DNA of 59,076 nucleotides from Phlebiopsis flavidoalba (GCA_035772785.1 JAOCPU010000094.1:1-59076), one strand, 5' to 3'; counted from the first letter of the stretch, positions 1 through 10,913 are shown. Notes: generated by a model not told the origin, from the sequence alone. Translations and numbers: made by a program.

Positions 1-177
1 CTCATCAATGCCACGGTGTCCTAAAGGACACCGTAAGTCACGCCTGAGAGCCTCAAATAAGCACACTTAGGTTGAGCTGAGATGTAACAAAAAGCATGAA
101 TGAAATAGAATCAGAACTATTCTCTACATGCCTACCGCTGAGGTCCCACATCCGGTATCCCTGTGTTGCCTGAGTCC

Positions 178-745
178 GTCCATTGCCATGCAGAGGGGTC
201 TGTTGCCCAGGTCACCCACTCGACGCTCGTTCCCTGCCCATGACGCGCCCGTCTGCACCGTGCAGACGGGTGCCTGCTGCTCAGGTCACCCACTCGACGC
301 TCGTTCCCTGCCCATGACGCGCCCGTCTGCACCGTGCAGACGGGTGCCTGCTGCCCAGGTCACCCACCCGCGCTCTCGTCACCTGCCCGTGACGCGCGCC
401 GTCTGCACCGTGCAGACGGGTGCCTGCTGCCCAGGTCACCCACCCGGCGCTCGTCACCTGCCCGTGACGCGCCCGTCTGCACCGTGCAGACGGGTGCCTG
501 CTGCCCAGGTCACCCACCCGGCGCTCGTCACCTGCCCGTGACGCACCCGTCTGCACCGTGCAGACGGGTGCCTGCTGCCCAGGTCACCCACCCGGCGCTC
601 GTCACCTGCCCGTGACGCACCCCGTCTGCACCGTGCAGACGGGTGCCTGCTGCCCAGGTCACCCACCCGGCGCTCGTCACCTGCCCGTGACGCATCCGTC
701 TGCACCGTGCAGACGGGTGCGTGCTGCGCCAGTCACTCGACAGGC
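178..745. repeat. Tandem array, about 74-bp unit with perfect dyad
   Basis: The dyad core starts at 251, 324, 401, 475, 549, 624 and 698, giving spacings of 73, 77, 74, 74, 75 and 74 bp; a degenerate extra unit precedes the first core from about 178. Each unit carries a perfect inverted repeat with 10-bp arms CCGTCTGCAC and GTGCAGACGG around one central C, followed by a conserved GGTGCCTGCTGCCCAGGTCA stretch and a GTCACCTGCCCGTGACG stretch, itself a weaker dyad. The open reading frames here on both strands are periodic translations of the repeat, so I do not call a gene. It could be a satellite, a transposon subterminal array or a structured element. Confidence 0.9.
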
Positions 746-880
746 GCTTGCCTCCCACCTGAGCGGTGCCCGTCTGAAACCAACCAGCAGCCACAGTCAC
801 CCGCTGCTGCTGCTGCTACACAGCGGTAGCAGTACCAAGTGCAGAGTCGCAGCACCAGCAAAGAGCCCCGCGCCAGGACA

Positions 881-940
881 GGCCAGGACTGCGCGTCTAT
901 GGCCAGGACTGCGCGTCTATGGCCAGGATTGGGCGCCTAA
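881..940. repeat. Three 20-bp direct repeats
   Basis: The 20-mer GGCCAGGACTGCGCGTCTAT occurs exactly at 881-900 and 901-920 and in a diverged form at 921-940. It lies between the 74-bp array and the LTR that begins at 996. Confidence 0.9.
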
Positions 941-995
941 ACGCGTCCTGGATAGTCCTACTAAGCCTCATAACCCTCAATGTTAACCAGCGTAC

Positions 996-1620
996 TGTGA
1001 CTGATGTCATCATCCCTTTACGCGCCCGGATCCTTATCCGGTATCTCTTTCACACACACATGTGACCTCCGGACTCTACCGAGTCTAGGCCTTAGCCGCC
1101 AGCCTGTCTGGCGCCCGGTGATCAAGTGTTGGTATGCGTGGACGGCCCGGGCATTGCCGCGGTAGCTAACGCCCAGACTTAAGCGCTTTTTTTTTTATCG
1201 CCGGGTCCGAATGTGGGCCGTGCTCATCTAGACGCCTCGTGGTCTAGATGGAGCCGACTCTGACGTCATCGCGCGTTCTTTTCTTTCGGGCCGACGCTTC
1301 GGGCCGAGGAGTCATCACATGTATGTCATCCGACGATCATGATCGGAGTTGAGATAGTTCTGCCATTGGCTACTGTGACAGGACGTGCGAACGAGCTGGT
1401 GTTGTCGGCTCTAAAGGTAATTTCCCTCTTAGTCATGACGTACGCGATTGGCGGGCTTCCTCCCCGCTGACTCATAGACTCTTATGGGGCGGAGACCTTC
1501 GGCCTCCGCCCCTCGCTGACACACTTCTGTGTGTCAGCGGTGCAACGGGTATATATGCCCAGTGGACTGCGCTGATGAGACTCAAGTCGAAAGCTGCAGG
1601 TGCTACAGTAGTAGCACTCA
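996..1620 (+). mobile_element. Probable LTR of a gypsy-type element, plus orientation
   Basis: The segment begins TGTGACTGATGTCATC and can be closed at a CA at 1619-1620. A TATA-like TATATA lies at 1550-1555, near the expected U3/R boundary. It joins directly to the broken integrase of the minus-strand gypsy element. Three perfect hairpins lie inside: 1225-1233/1242-1250, 1486-1494/1504-1512 and 1514-1524/1529-1539. No polypurine tract precedes it, no primer-binding site is obvious after it, and the flanking 5-mers (991-995, 1621-1625) do not match. A solo or rearranged LTR is therefore likeliest. The right boundary is uncertain by tens of bases. Confidence 0.55.
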
Positions 1621-1629
1621 CCTTCGCAG

Positions 1630-2560
1630 TCCCCCCTACCGACCGAAGGATTTGCTCAATGGAGCGGGTTTGGCTCCTCTCGGGTAGCAACCGTCATTTT
1701 GTGGGTGGAAGGCGGTCGACATCAGTAGTTTGGTACCAATGAAGACGATGGGTCTCCTTCCAAAACTTCGAAGTGAACTTGGGGTCACGGTCAGCAACTA
1801 TACTGTCTGGTAGTCCGTGCAGTCGTCGCAGCGATCTCCTTGATGAATACCCATGCCAGTTCGGGGACGGCCGCGGCGAGTCGTGGTGGTCAACGGAATG
1901 AGGTGTACGTTTGAGGTGAGTCGGCATAATACGACCCATAGGTAGTCAAACCCCTCTGACTCAGGTAAGGGTCCATGAAGTCCATGGATATGGATCCCCA
2001 AGGTCTGTCCGGAATAGGGAGACTATTTATGAGACCTGCGGGTTTCTGGGTGGATGGTTTTGGTGGTTTGACATATCCCACAGGAGTCACAAAATCTCTC
2101 CACGTCCTTTGCCAAGGTCTGGCCACCAGTACCATCGTCGCAAGAATTCATTTGGTCTTGCGAATGCCCAGATGACCCCAGAAGTGTATGGCCCTGGTCA
2201 ATGATTTGCAGTGATGAGGGTAGATCGTCCGTACTTGCACCGGGGGATACACATAACTGGCTGATTCAGTCGATTATTGGTGTATATAACCCCCCGCCTT
2301 CCACGCGGAAACAATTTGTGGTGATCGGGATGGGCAATCACCTTGCTGAAGGTGTGTGTCGTTGAGATAGCCCGATTTCACAGTAGCCAGGAAGGTCGAA
2401 TTCTCCCTCATGAGTTGGCCGAAGCGCTGATCGCACTGATGCATCTGGGGACAGTATCAGCGGGATTATCCTCTGTCTCGCGCCGTTCGGTGTGAGAGTA
2501 TACCTCGAAGGACATCAGCTCCTCACGTCGAACTAGTCGTCGTTCCGGAAGAGGAGTATG
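1630..2560 (-). pseudogene. Integrase, truncated after the catalytic core
   Basis: The second half of the HHCC zinc-binding module is seen as FCDSCGICQTTKT (about 2070-2110). The core follows: ISMDFMDP has the first catalytic Asp, and SIVADRDPKFTSKFW (about 1765-1815) the second. A HPQTDG-type motif is visible across a frame shift near 1700. Homology stops near 1630 at RSIEQILRS, where the plus-strand LTR begins, so the third catalytic residue region, C-terminal domain and any chromodomain are missing. Confidence 0.75.
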
Positions 2561-2697
2561 GCCGAGGTGGGCCCTACGCGAGCTGAGTGGACTTCTTTGA
2601 AGACGGTTAAGTGGGAGGTCCTCGCAGGAGCCGTCGGGTCGAGACGAACATCGGCGTTGACCATATTCGTCAAATGGGTGAGTCTCATCCCTCAGCG

Positions 2698-4375
2698 TCA
2701 CTCTCGTAGTAGCGTGAGAGGCAGTCGGTTAAAGTGGGCCACCTTATTCTTGATACCTTGTATATATTCGATGGAGTAGTCAAATCGGGCCAAGAATTCC
2801 ATCACCTGTTTTTCCGAGGCGGCAGTAAGCCGAGGGCTAGCAACGGTGGTTTGTACCGGGACGGAAGCCGGGCCTGGTTTTGGAAGAATTCGAGGGCCTT
2901 GTGATCTGTGATTATGCGAATACGACGACCCGAGTAGTTTATCTTCCCACTTGGTGAGCGCTTCAAAGTATCGCAATCATCTCCAACTCAAATACACGGT
3001 AGGCATGTTGGGCCACGGTGAATTTGCGAGACATGAGTCCGGCGGGGCGACAATTCTGCCATTCGGGGCCTTGGCCATAGAGGGCACCTATCCCAGATAC
3101 CGACCCGTCACAGATGACCCAAATGGGCTCATCTCTCTTAGGGTCAATCGGACGAAGGATGGGCGTCTTAGTGGCCAGGTGTTTGATAGAGTCAAAGCAT
3201 CGTTGGTGGATTGGTCGCCAGTCAAATTCAAGGCCATTCTTGGTCATGCCTGACAGTGGGCCCATGTAGGCAGAAACGTCAGGCATAAAATGGGCCAGAT
3301 ATTGCACGAGCCCGAGGAACTTCTGGATATCATTGTAGTTGCGAGGTGTTTCTCCACTCACGGACTCGTGCCATCTTGTCGGAGTCCGCGTGAAGGCCGC
3401 GATCATCCACAATATGTCCCAGGCAATCCATAGACACGGAATATAAGTCGCATTTGATGTATTTGAGGAACAAGTGGTTTTTCTCGTAAAGTGTCGACAC
3501 ACAATACGTAGGTGCCAAATCCCCGGATCGTGGTCCTCTAGGGATTCGGAGAATATGAAGATATCATCTAGGTACACATGTACGATGATACCGATGTACG
3601 GGCGGAAAATGTGGGTCATTAGACGTTGGAAGGTGGCCGGTCCGTTGCAGTCTCCCTGCTGAAGTACGTTACTGAGCATGGGGTGGGTGCCGTACACGGT
3701 GGCGAATGCAGTCTTGGACACGTCTTCGGGCTCGATACGAATTTGCTCGTACGCCGTCCGAGAGATCGATTTTGGACCTAACTGGGGGCCCTGGGGCCAC
3801 GTCCATACGGATTTGTTCCTGGTCAGGGAACGGAGTGACGTCTTTGACCGTGTTGAGATTGCGTTTGCGGCAGTCTACCACTGTCCGGGATCCCTACCTT
3901 GTCTCGCTTCGGTAGGCAAATCATTGGGGCAGCTTGGGGGAACCGTCGCGTGTATCCACCACTGGGCCCGTTCATAGCGCTGTATTTTTTCGAGGAGAGC
4001 TGGTCGGATGGCTTCCGCGCAAGACCAGGTAGGTGGTAGGTGGTAGTGGTAGACCATTGAAGGGTCGATAAGTGGTATTCGATGGTTTGATCTCTCTGAA
4101 TGGGGGGAGGACTTCGGGCACTCCATTGTAATGTCCTTGTAGTCCTCGAACCATTTAGCACGCAATGCGGGTATGTCAATTGTGTTGAATTTGGATGATT
4201 TCATGGCCTTCGGGCGGATGGTAGGTGTGAATGGAACTGACGACTGAGGAGCAGTCGGCTGTTTAAATTGAGTCTCTTTTCTACGTACATTTCTATCTAT
4301 ATCGTTTTCTAATTCATCTAGCGTCACCAGGGATCTCGCTTTAGTTGCCTGGTGCGACGCAATCCGTATTGTCAA
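2698..4375 (-). pseudogene. Reverse transcriptase and RNase H
   Basis: RT begins with VDCRKRNLNTVKDVTPFPDQ (3820-3881). After a frame break it continues through SKTAFATVYGTHPM, QQGDCNGPATFQRLM and VYLDDIFIFS, where YLDD (3563-3574) is the polymerase active site. The RT connection (FLGLVQYLAHFMPDVSAY) leads into RNase H, with ICDGSVSGIGALYGQG near 3110 and a shifted C-terminal part at 2698-2976 carrying FDYSIEYIQGIKN. Domain order and spacing match Ty3/gypsy. At least three frame breaks are visible, so it is inactive as written. Confidence 0.85.
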
Positions 4376-4438
4376 TGACCGGGTGCGTCAGGGAGGGAGC
4401 CGACGTCGGAGCGCGTGGGGGGGTGCCATATGGGGACT

Positions 4439-5048
4439 CTAGTCGCGGCGGGGTGCACGAATAGTAGTACGTGCACTCCCTTTCGGTGATGGTATGGCGG
4501 TTTTCGGAGAAAGCCGCTGCGATTTTGGGCCTGGGGGGCGTGTGTGGGGGGCCGCCTCTACACTCCGCGGTTTCACTGCCAGGGGTTTAGAACTTGCGGG
4601 CCCCCCGGTAGCCGGCACCCGCGCCGCTTTCTTCTCAGCGCTGCGATGGGTGGCGCCGGCCTTAGTACCAGATCGTGTGCTAGGACCCTCCCCCCTGAGC
4701 ATGGGTACCCGGAGGGAGCCAATGCGAACCTCGCACAATCCAAAATCCATCACCATCTTTGCCTGATGCATGAACGGCAGCCCGAGGATAATGTCGTATT
4801 TCGGGATGTTAATGACATCCATATACACAGGGTGGGGTAGACCCGCCAAAGTCCAACGAGGCTTCGACCCCGAAGTTGGCCTTAGACCGGCTCCCTACGC
4901 ACCCAAGCTGCAGGGAGATGGGATTGGACAACTCAAACGGGGCTACCCCACTGAGCCTAGTGAAGTCTGGGCTGATGCAGTTAATACTGCTACCAGTGTC
5001 CAGCAACATCCACGCCCCGAGGCCGTTGATGTTGACCCAACAGTTCAT
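4439..5048 (-). pseudogene. Retroviral-type aspartic protease
   Basis: The frame at 4809-5048 contains LLDTGSSINCISPDF; DTGS (about 4986-5003) is the catalytic Asp signature of pepsin-like retroelement proteases, which act as homodimers to cleave Gag-Pol. The next frame (4439-4849) carries IPKYDIILGLPFM, matching the late protease motif (IILGxxW/F) of gypsy elements. A frame shift at about 4830 separates the two. A Pro/Arg/Ser-rich linker follows before reverse transcriptase. The protease is broken as it stands. Confidence 0.75.
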
Positions 5049-5423
5049 ACTCCAGTTGGGGACCGCTGGTCTCTCCTTGGCCGTTTGTCTGTGGGCGGAT
5101 CACGGTACGCCACGCGCGGGCCAGGTGAAGCCGTAATAGCCATCAGTTCGAAGCTGCTGAACCACAGCTGTCCCGGCGTTGGCGACGACTCTCGGTCGGA
5201 GACGATGGACAAAGGGATATTCTCTTTGACAGGAGCGAAGGGTTCGCTGGGCGTGGCGACCCCATTGAATGGCACCAAGGGCGGCATGTCCTCGTAGTGC
5301 TCCGACGGGCCAACTTCGCCTACTGGCGGGCGTGACAGGGCGTCCGCATAAGTGTTGCGGAATGCGATACGCTCGCATGGCCGCATCTGACCCGCCTGGG
5401 CAAGACGGTGCACCAGCTCGTAG

Positions 5424-6566
5424 TCATCGTCTATCGGCGGTGGAGACTGGTACTCCAGCCGATCTGCGAACGCCGCGCGGCACATCGTCGTCTGCGCTAA
5501 CCAACGAGGCAAGAGTGGCAGTACGCTGGGCCCCCCGCTCTGGCAGAGTGGCGTGGTGGACTATGCGTCCGATGATGGGCCCATCCAAGTGATTGTCCAC
5601 CGCACGGGCAATCAGGTACAAGTCCCGTCGGGCCGCTTCAGCCTCGCCGAGCACCAAGTTGTAATGCAACGAGCGGCGCTCCGCTCCGGGTTCGGCGAGT
5701 ACAGCTGAGTCCATTCGAATGGGGTGTCGGTTGAGACGGGTTTGCAGCTCGGATGCTGTCTCTCGGTAGAACTCCATTCGCTGGATCGTGCGGCTCAGAA
5801 TCTCCTCGAGGTGATTGGTCCAAGCGTCTGTGGTGCGAATGCGGCGGCTAACGGTGTCCACGAAGTCTTCACGGTCCCATCCGTCGTACAAGTCGCCGAG
5901 ATTATCAGCGTCAACTGTGTAAGCAGCCATCTCCCCGGGGCGGAGATCGTCGTCGGGGAGGAAGTAGGCCATACTCTCTTGGCGGCGCAGTGCGGCGTAG
6001 TAGTCGACTAGGTATCTAGCCCCAGCAGAGTCAGAGGCATCGGACTCGCTCACGTCAGTCTCAGAAGTGGAGTCGGCCGAGCGGTCGACACCACCAGTAG
6101 GCACATTAACGTGAGGGCCGTCATGAGGGCGGAGGTAATGGCCAGCATTATCATCCAACTGCGAGGGCGGTCGGTACCAGTCCTCGAGGAAGATGGGGCC
6201 AAAGAAGTCCTCGTCCTCGTCCTCGTCCTCGTCCTCTGCGTGGAATGTGTAGTCCTCCTCCAATTCGGGATCGTACTGAGACCCTTCATAAAGTGACTCC
6301 AAACCTTCGCCGCCAGCCTCACTACGTTCGTCCCGAAAGGATTCTTGCTCTCCCTCATCCTCCTGGATGTGCTGTAATTCCTCCGTAACTCGATCGGGCA
6401 GAGATGTAGCTTTGTCCTCGACGACGACTGCGTCCGGGTTGGATTCAATGAATCGCACCGAAGCCTGTGTCGGGGTCGGGCATTGTGAAGCATAGTGGCC
6501 CGTCTGGTGACAGTTAAAGCAGCGTACCCGACTCGAGTCACCACCCACCTCCTCGTCTGTCACCAC
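5424..6566 (-). pseudogene. Gag nucleocapsid with CCHC zinc knuckle and acidic spacer
   Basis: A 380-residue minus-strand frame. Near its start it has CFNCHQTGHYASQC, a textbook CX2CX4HX4C retroviral-type zinc knuckle (about 6480-6521), known to bind nucleic acid in Gag. A Glu/Asp-rich spacer follows; an (ED)n run is encoded by a CTCGTC microsatellite at about 6209-6238. The remaining 200 or so residues are polar, with no domain I recognise. It lies between the capsid frame (6815-7426) and the protease, as expected for the Gag-Pol junction. The frame change from capsid to knuckle could be natural or an indel. Confidence 0.7.
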
Positions 6567-6814
6567 TCCCTACTCGTGCGGGACGTGGCCCCGACGAGCT
6601 AGGCTGGATGGCCCGACTGATACTCGACACAGGAGCTGCTCCGGACGGTGAGGCCACTGAGGTTATGGTGGAGGACCGGGATAACGGCTCCCGGAATCGA
6701 TTAGGTTGGGTACGGGAGCTATTGCGATTGGATGACCCACGACCTCCAGGATTGCGTCGCGGGTGAGACTTGGCGGAAGTGCGCCCTTGCTCTCTGGCGG
6801 TAGCCGTCGAAGAG

Positions 6815-8942
6815 TTAGTGGGCAGTTTTACTGCGCGGCATTGAGTGATCGTTTGAGGATTTCTCCTCGTTCAAACGTCTCGAATGTGTTCTCCACTTGT
6901 AGTGCCGCGCATGGAGAAGCTCTTGCACTGCAGTCGTCTCGGGGCTGCAATGATAAATACGACCAAGGTCGTGTCGGATGTCGGAGGGGAGTTTGAACCA
7001 GAACTTGCGACCGATATCGTAGTCGGACGGACGGATGGCCATTCGACTGGCAGCGGCGTCGAGCTCATTGTAAAGCCCATTCACTCCCTTACTTTTAGAG
7101 TATTTGGCTTGCTCAAACGTCACTGCGGCCTTACGGGCGTGACCACTATGAACACAGCGCACGTATAGAGAGCAGATCGCTTGGGAGAACGTCCAATCCT
7201 CCCCATGCATGAACATGCGGCGGGCGATCTGTTCGTAGTAGAACTCGCTGGCTATGTCCGTCAGACAGCTCCCCATAATGATAATCCGTTGTCGATCATA
7301 TTGGTCACCGCATAAGTTGTTGATGACGAAATTGTCGAGAAGAGAGAATAAGAACTTCTCAAACGCTTGGTGATCATTGGCGCCATCGTACTTTTCAGGA
7401 GGGTTCACTTTGATGCCCTTGGGCACAGCGACACCCGCAGGGACAGGGTGGCCTATATCATACGATCAATTAGGGCCACCATGTCTGCAAGCCCTTCCTC
7501 TACGTAGGGGGTCGATGTACTGGTTGGTGACCCGTTCCTGCGACGAATGCACTTGGCCCTGCAAACTGTGACCTCTGTATTGGAGTTGTTTGGGGTTGGC
7601 GACGTTGAGCCGCGGCAGATATAGATTGGTATGTATTAGGGGGTACAATTGAAACACGAGGGACTCCCGACGGACCAGCCAGAGGCGGAGCCGCCGGGGC
7701 GGGCCTAGGAGGGATCCTACCTCGAGGAGGCGAACGGGATCTTGGGGGTAGTCGTAGTCGACGGAGAGGCGATAGGGATCTCGACGGCCGTCGCGGTCGA
7801 CGAGTAGCAATGTGAGGCAGGGAATCTCTAGATCTATTACCGCCTCGGTTCTCCTCTCCACTATCGTCCGAGTCGCTGTCGTCCCCAGGATCGTCGGCGC
7901 CTGCCGCCACGCCACCCGTCCTTGGGACTGGTGACTCGAGCAGTTGGGCCTCGCGAAGCCTGGTGGCTGGCGACTTGCCACGGCGGGGGGGAACGTACTG
8001 CGCGCGAGCCTTCTCCATTCGTATAAATACGTTTCGCCGTGCGCGATACGATGCAGCGCTTTCGAAGGGATTTGCGCGGTAGACCCGCCACTTCGGCAAT
8101 GGAGCTCTCAGGCGACGAGGGACGCGGAGGGCGCGCTCTCCTCATCTTCCGGGTCGTCCTCGACAGTGGCTTGTTGGCCCACGCCAGGCGACGGGGTGGG
8201 ACCCTGGTCGGGCTCGCGACAGGAGCTGTCGTCGGTGCGTATCGCATCGGCGACCTGAAAAACTAACTCACGCATCCGGGCTGTTCCGCCGTGCGGATGC
8301 GTTGGTCTTGCACTTCAATCGCAAGCCGAGCCTCGTGTTCACGTGCTTTCGCACGAGAATTCTCTTCGGCTGACCGTCGCAGCCAGGAGTGGGCACGCCG
8401 ATTCTCTTCCTCCAGCGTGCGGGATTTCTTCCTCGAGCGCGAGTCGGAGCTGTTCCAACTCGTTCAACTCCGGTGTTCTTCCTCCATCCCCTCTTCCTTA
8501 ACCCAATCGAATTCTCTTTCCGGGTCGTCCTCATCAGGACGGTCCGCTCCGCCCTCCCCTCAGCCTCTACAAACTCAGTGAGGGCGCTGGTTTCGCGCTC
8601 GTCGGGCCTCGCCATCTGCGGGGGGCAATACCTCCGCGGATGCTTCGCGAAACGATCGGGCCGGCGTCGTCACACCACGATTGAATGCAATCGAGGTGGT
8701 TGGGGCGACACCGCCAGGGGGGACGGGAGCCACGTCGGACGGGGATTCGGGACGCTGGCGTCGTCATGTTGCCGCTCGCCCTGGGTACTTCAAGGGTCGG
8801 CGGTTCCGAGGTCAGCGTTCCGGGTTTGGGTACCCCTAGCCGAGTGGCTCGATCTGTCGTACACCGGTGGCCCGATCTTCTGAACTAGTGCGTTGTAGCC
8901 GCCGGCTGCTTGGACTTCTGGGAGTTCTTCTTTTGGCGGCAT
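6815..8942 (-). pseudogene. Gag region of the minus-strand gypsy element
   Basis: The minus strand has an ATG at 8942-8940 opening a frame that begins MPPKEELPEVQAAGG and runs about 50 codons before a frame break. Farther on are an acidic/basic low-complexity part (7500-8250, Arg/Pro/Ser-rich) and a 203-residue open frame at 6815-7426 (start MPKGIKVNPPEKYDG) that has the look of a gypsy capsid domain, with YDGANDHQAFEKFLF near the start and WFKLPSDIRHDL later. I infer these are one gag split by indels. The leader between the LTR and the ATG (8943-9052) has no clear tRNA-complementary primer-binding site that I could confirm. Confidence 0.65.
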
Positions 8943-9052
8943 CGCGGTGGTCGAGGGGGGTGAGAACGGGGTGAAAATTGCCGTTTCCGGCGAAAAGTTG
9001 AATAGAACTTTTTAAGGGGTTCAAAAAAGTGTAAGTCCTCACTATCACACCG

Positions 9053-9236
9053 TGAAGAACCTGAACTCGTTATATTCAACGATAGGCAGGTACACAGGTG
9101 ATAGTAAAAGGTAGCGTCCTCTCTCTCGGGGGGACGCGGCCTGTCTGCCTACGATTACATAATACATGCGAGCAACAGGCGCGCCGGCCTAGGGCCGGCG
9201 CCAAGGAATATATTAATAGAATACGCAGTCCTTACA
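9053..9236 (-). mobile_element. Short LTR of the minus-strand gypsy element
   Basis: The segment can be read TGTAAGGACTGCG ... GTTCTTCA on the minus strand (184 bp, TG...CA ends), directly upstream of the gag leader. Its outer edge falls exactly where hAT-like coding sequence begins (9237). Only one LTR copy is present, so the boundaries rest on the TG/CA ends and on where neighbouring homology stops. Confidence 0.5.
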
Positions 9237-9914
9237 TCACGTCTGCAAGATTATCGACTTTCTTGACTACGTCTTCGCCCCAACATTTAATGGCGTGTTT
9301 TCGCATGTTACCAGTAGACTTGGCGTCTTTTGTATCGAGATAGCGACGTACCCTCCTGGACCATCACGGCTCTTAACCCGACAGTTTGGATGACTACATA
9401 AAAATACATGGGAACGGCGTCCGTCGCGGTCGTGGTCGATTTGTGGCCATGCCTTGAAGAATGCATAGATCGGTGAGGCCCAATCTTTACTGAGCCGATC
9501 TGGGTAGGAACGGTGAATTTTTTCAGTGATGATTGTAAGGTTTTGCTCACTCATTTCAGCCTCTCGGCATCTTCAGGCTCGTTGGTGGTATCTGAGGCAA
9601 CTGAGTAGACACTTCGGGTGTCATTGCCATCATCTTCCACTTCTTCGACAGTCGCTGCCTGAGATCTTGCTGACGGCTTGTTACTTTCAGCGGTCGCTAT
9701 TATCTGGCTGTGTCTGTGCAGGTTCTTCTGGAGCCTTCTGTTTAACTCGCCGTCGCTTTGTTGGCTCAGCAGCCTGGGCCTTAAAGGTCTTGGTGCGTTT
9801 TCGGGACTCTTTTTCCATTTTCGTAGCCTGTCGTGAGTTTCTCAAACAATGTAGCCCTGACTTCTTGCTGTCATGCTGAGATGTGGCTGCCCGAGACTGG
9901 GCGCCAATTCCCAT
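9237..9914 (-). pseudogene. hAT-family transposase N-terminus with BED-like zinc finger
   Basis: The frame from 9914 gives a Lys/Arg-rich start (nuclear localisation-like KRRRVKQK). After a frame change it gives DWASPIYAFFKAWPQ, then DGRRSHVFLCSHPNC and, one frame on, YLDTKDAKSTGNMRKHAIKC and WGEDV. The spacing of the Cys pair and the His/Cys pair with the aromatic WxSPIYAFF lead matches the BED-type finger at the N-terminus of fungal hAT transposases, which binds the element ends. The DDE core is absent because the gene is cut at 9237. I see one frame shift inside the finger. Confidence 0.75.
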
Positions 9915-10149
9915 CAGCTATACAGCTGATCAATCTCCTAAAGCAGCAATGAGCGCAGCCATGAGTTTCTGGTTGAAGTTCGCAAATCATTGAACAAAGC
10001 TCATGATAGAATATATGGATAAACAAAAGTGACCCATTTGTAGCATGGGTAGTATGGGTCTGTGGGTATAAAATTCTGTACCCACACCCATGAGATTGTG
10101 TACCCATACCCACAACCCATGGGTTTTCTATTACCCATGCTTATCACTA
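9237..10149 (-). mobile_element. Truncated hAT transposon, 5' end with terminal repeat
   Basis: The right end reads TACCCATGCTTATCACTA up to 10149; on the minus strand this is TAGTGATAAGCATGGGTA, the same terminus as the miniature element at 16483-16840. Inward it has the same subterminal CCCATGGGT and GGGTATGGGTAC repeats (10021-10140). It contains the start of a transposase-like gene (9237-9914, minus). The rest of the element is cut off by the gypsy LTR at 9236. The flanking 8-mer GTGGCATA (10150-10157) is the expected target duplication but its partner is lost. The element sits inside the reading frame of a chromovirus pol. Confidence 0.75.
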
Positions 10150-10872
10150 GTGGCATACATCCGGTGTTCCACGCCAGCAAGCTCGCCACTTATAATGAGC
10201 CTACCATCGAAGGACAAAAACCACTCAAAACCTGAACCCCATCATTATTCGCGGTGAGGAAGAATGGGAAGTGGAAGAAATCCTGCAACATCGAGTACGA
10301 CGTCGAAAGACTGAGTATCTAGTAAGGTGGAAAGGTTTCGGGAGAGAAGACGATACATGGGAACCTGCATCGAATCTCACAAACGCGAAAGCAATTATTG
10401 ACAAGTACAAGAAACTTGGACGAACTGCAATCAAAGTCATAGAGTTCGATAAAGACAGCACACTACAAGTAGAACTTACCAACGGGCGACTCCCCACAAA
10501 AGGATCTGACGAAGCTGCAGGCTTAGACTTGTATGCGAGTCAAGACTTCCAGATTACACCACGGTCACGAAAATTAGTGCCTACCGGCATTAAATAGGAC
10601 TTCCTCAAGGCACCTACGGCAGAATAGCACCACGCAGCGGCATGTCCGTCAAAGGCATTGACGTTGGAGCAGGAGTAATCGACCGGGACTAACACAGGAG
10701 AGATACGGGTTTTACTCGTAAACAACAGCGACATTGAATGTGTAGGCTCCACCGGCGACCGCATTGCCCAACTCATTATCGAAAAGATTACCTATGCCGA
10801 AGTAGAACAAGTCGATTCACTTAATGCAACTGCTCGAGGGGGCCGGAGGGTTTTGGATCAACTGGAGTTTAA
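10150..10872 (+). pseudogene. Chromovirus pol C-terminus: integrase tail, chromodomain and dUTPase
   Basis: Reading starts in GIHPVFHASKLATYNEP (10152-10200), the conserved end of chromoviral integrase. After one frame shift comes a chromodomain (about 10250-10425) with EEEWEVEEIL, YLVRWKGFGREDDTWEP and NAKAIIDKY; chromodomains guide integration to methylated histone H3. A trimeric-type dUTPase follows: motif 1 GSDEAAGLDLYAS (10500-10540), motif 2 [16 protein letters not shown] (10627-10680), motif 3 around VIDRD, motif 4 GDRIAQLIIEKI (10756-10792) and, allowing one extra T, motif 5 GFGSTGV followed by TAA at 10870-10872. dUTPase hydrolyses dUTP to dUMP. At least four single-base breaks or stops disrupt the frame. 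The hAT element cut the upstream part at 10149/10150. Confidence 0.85.
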
Positions 10873-10899
10873 TAAAGGTCTTCAACGGAGCTCGACCCA

Positions 10900-10913
10900 G
10901 AAGAGGGGGGTAC
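10900..10913 (+). promoter_or_regulatory. Polypurine tract of the plus-strand chromovirus
   Basis: GAAGAGGGGGG lies 28 bp after the pol stop and immediately before the TGTCACA that starts the LTR. This is the expected primer site for plus-strand DNA synthesis. Confidence 0.75.

Larger units (their letters stand above)
1621..9236 (-). mobile_element. Ty3/gypsy retrotransposon, minus strand, 3'-truncated
   Basis: Reading the minus strand from right to left there is a short LTR (9053-9236), a gag ATG at 8942-8940, gag, a CCHC knuckle, an aspartic protease, reverse transcriptase, RNase H and an integrase that stops in homology near 1630. The order PR-RT-RH-IN is that of Ty3/gypsy (Metaviridae). 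The reading frame breaks several times, so no intact polyprotein remains. The right LTR abuts the hAT fragment beginning at 9237, so this element inserted into the hAT copy. The left LTR is missing; instead the LTR at 996-1620 abuts the integrase. Confidence 0.85.

Noticed and set aside
178..745. CRISPR-like array
   Set aside because: Spacers between the dyads are repeats themselves, and the window is clearly eukaryotic.
128..986. Several overlapping open frames of 80-140 codons on both strands
   Set aside because: They are periodic translations of the 74-bp tandem repeat, present in most frames; no non-repeat coding signal.
8833..8880. tRNA-like CTAGCCGAGTGGCTCGAT
   Set aside because: It resembles the D-arm of a Leu/Ser tRNA, but no anticodon arm, T-arm or acceptor pairing follows; it lies inside the gag 5' coding frame on the other strand.
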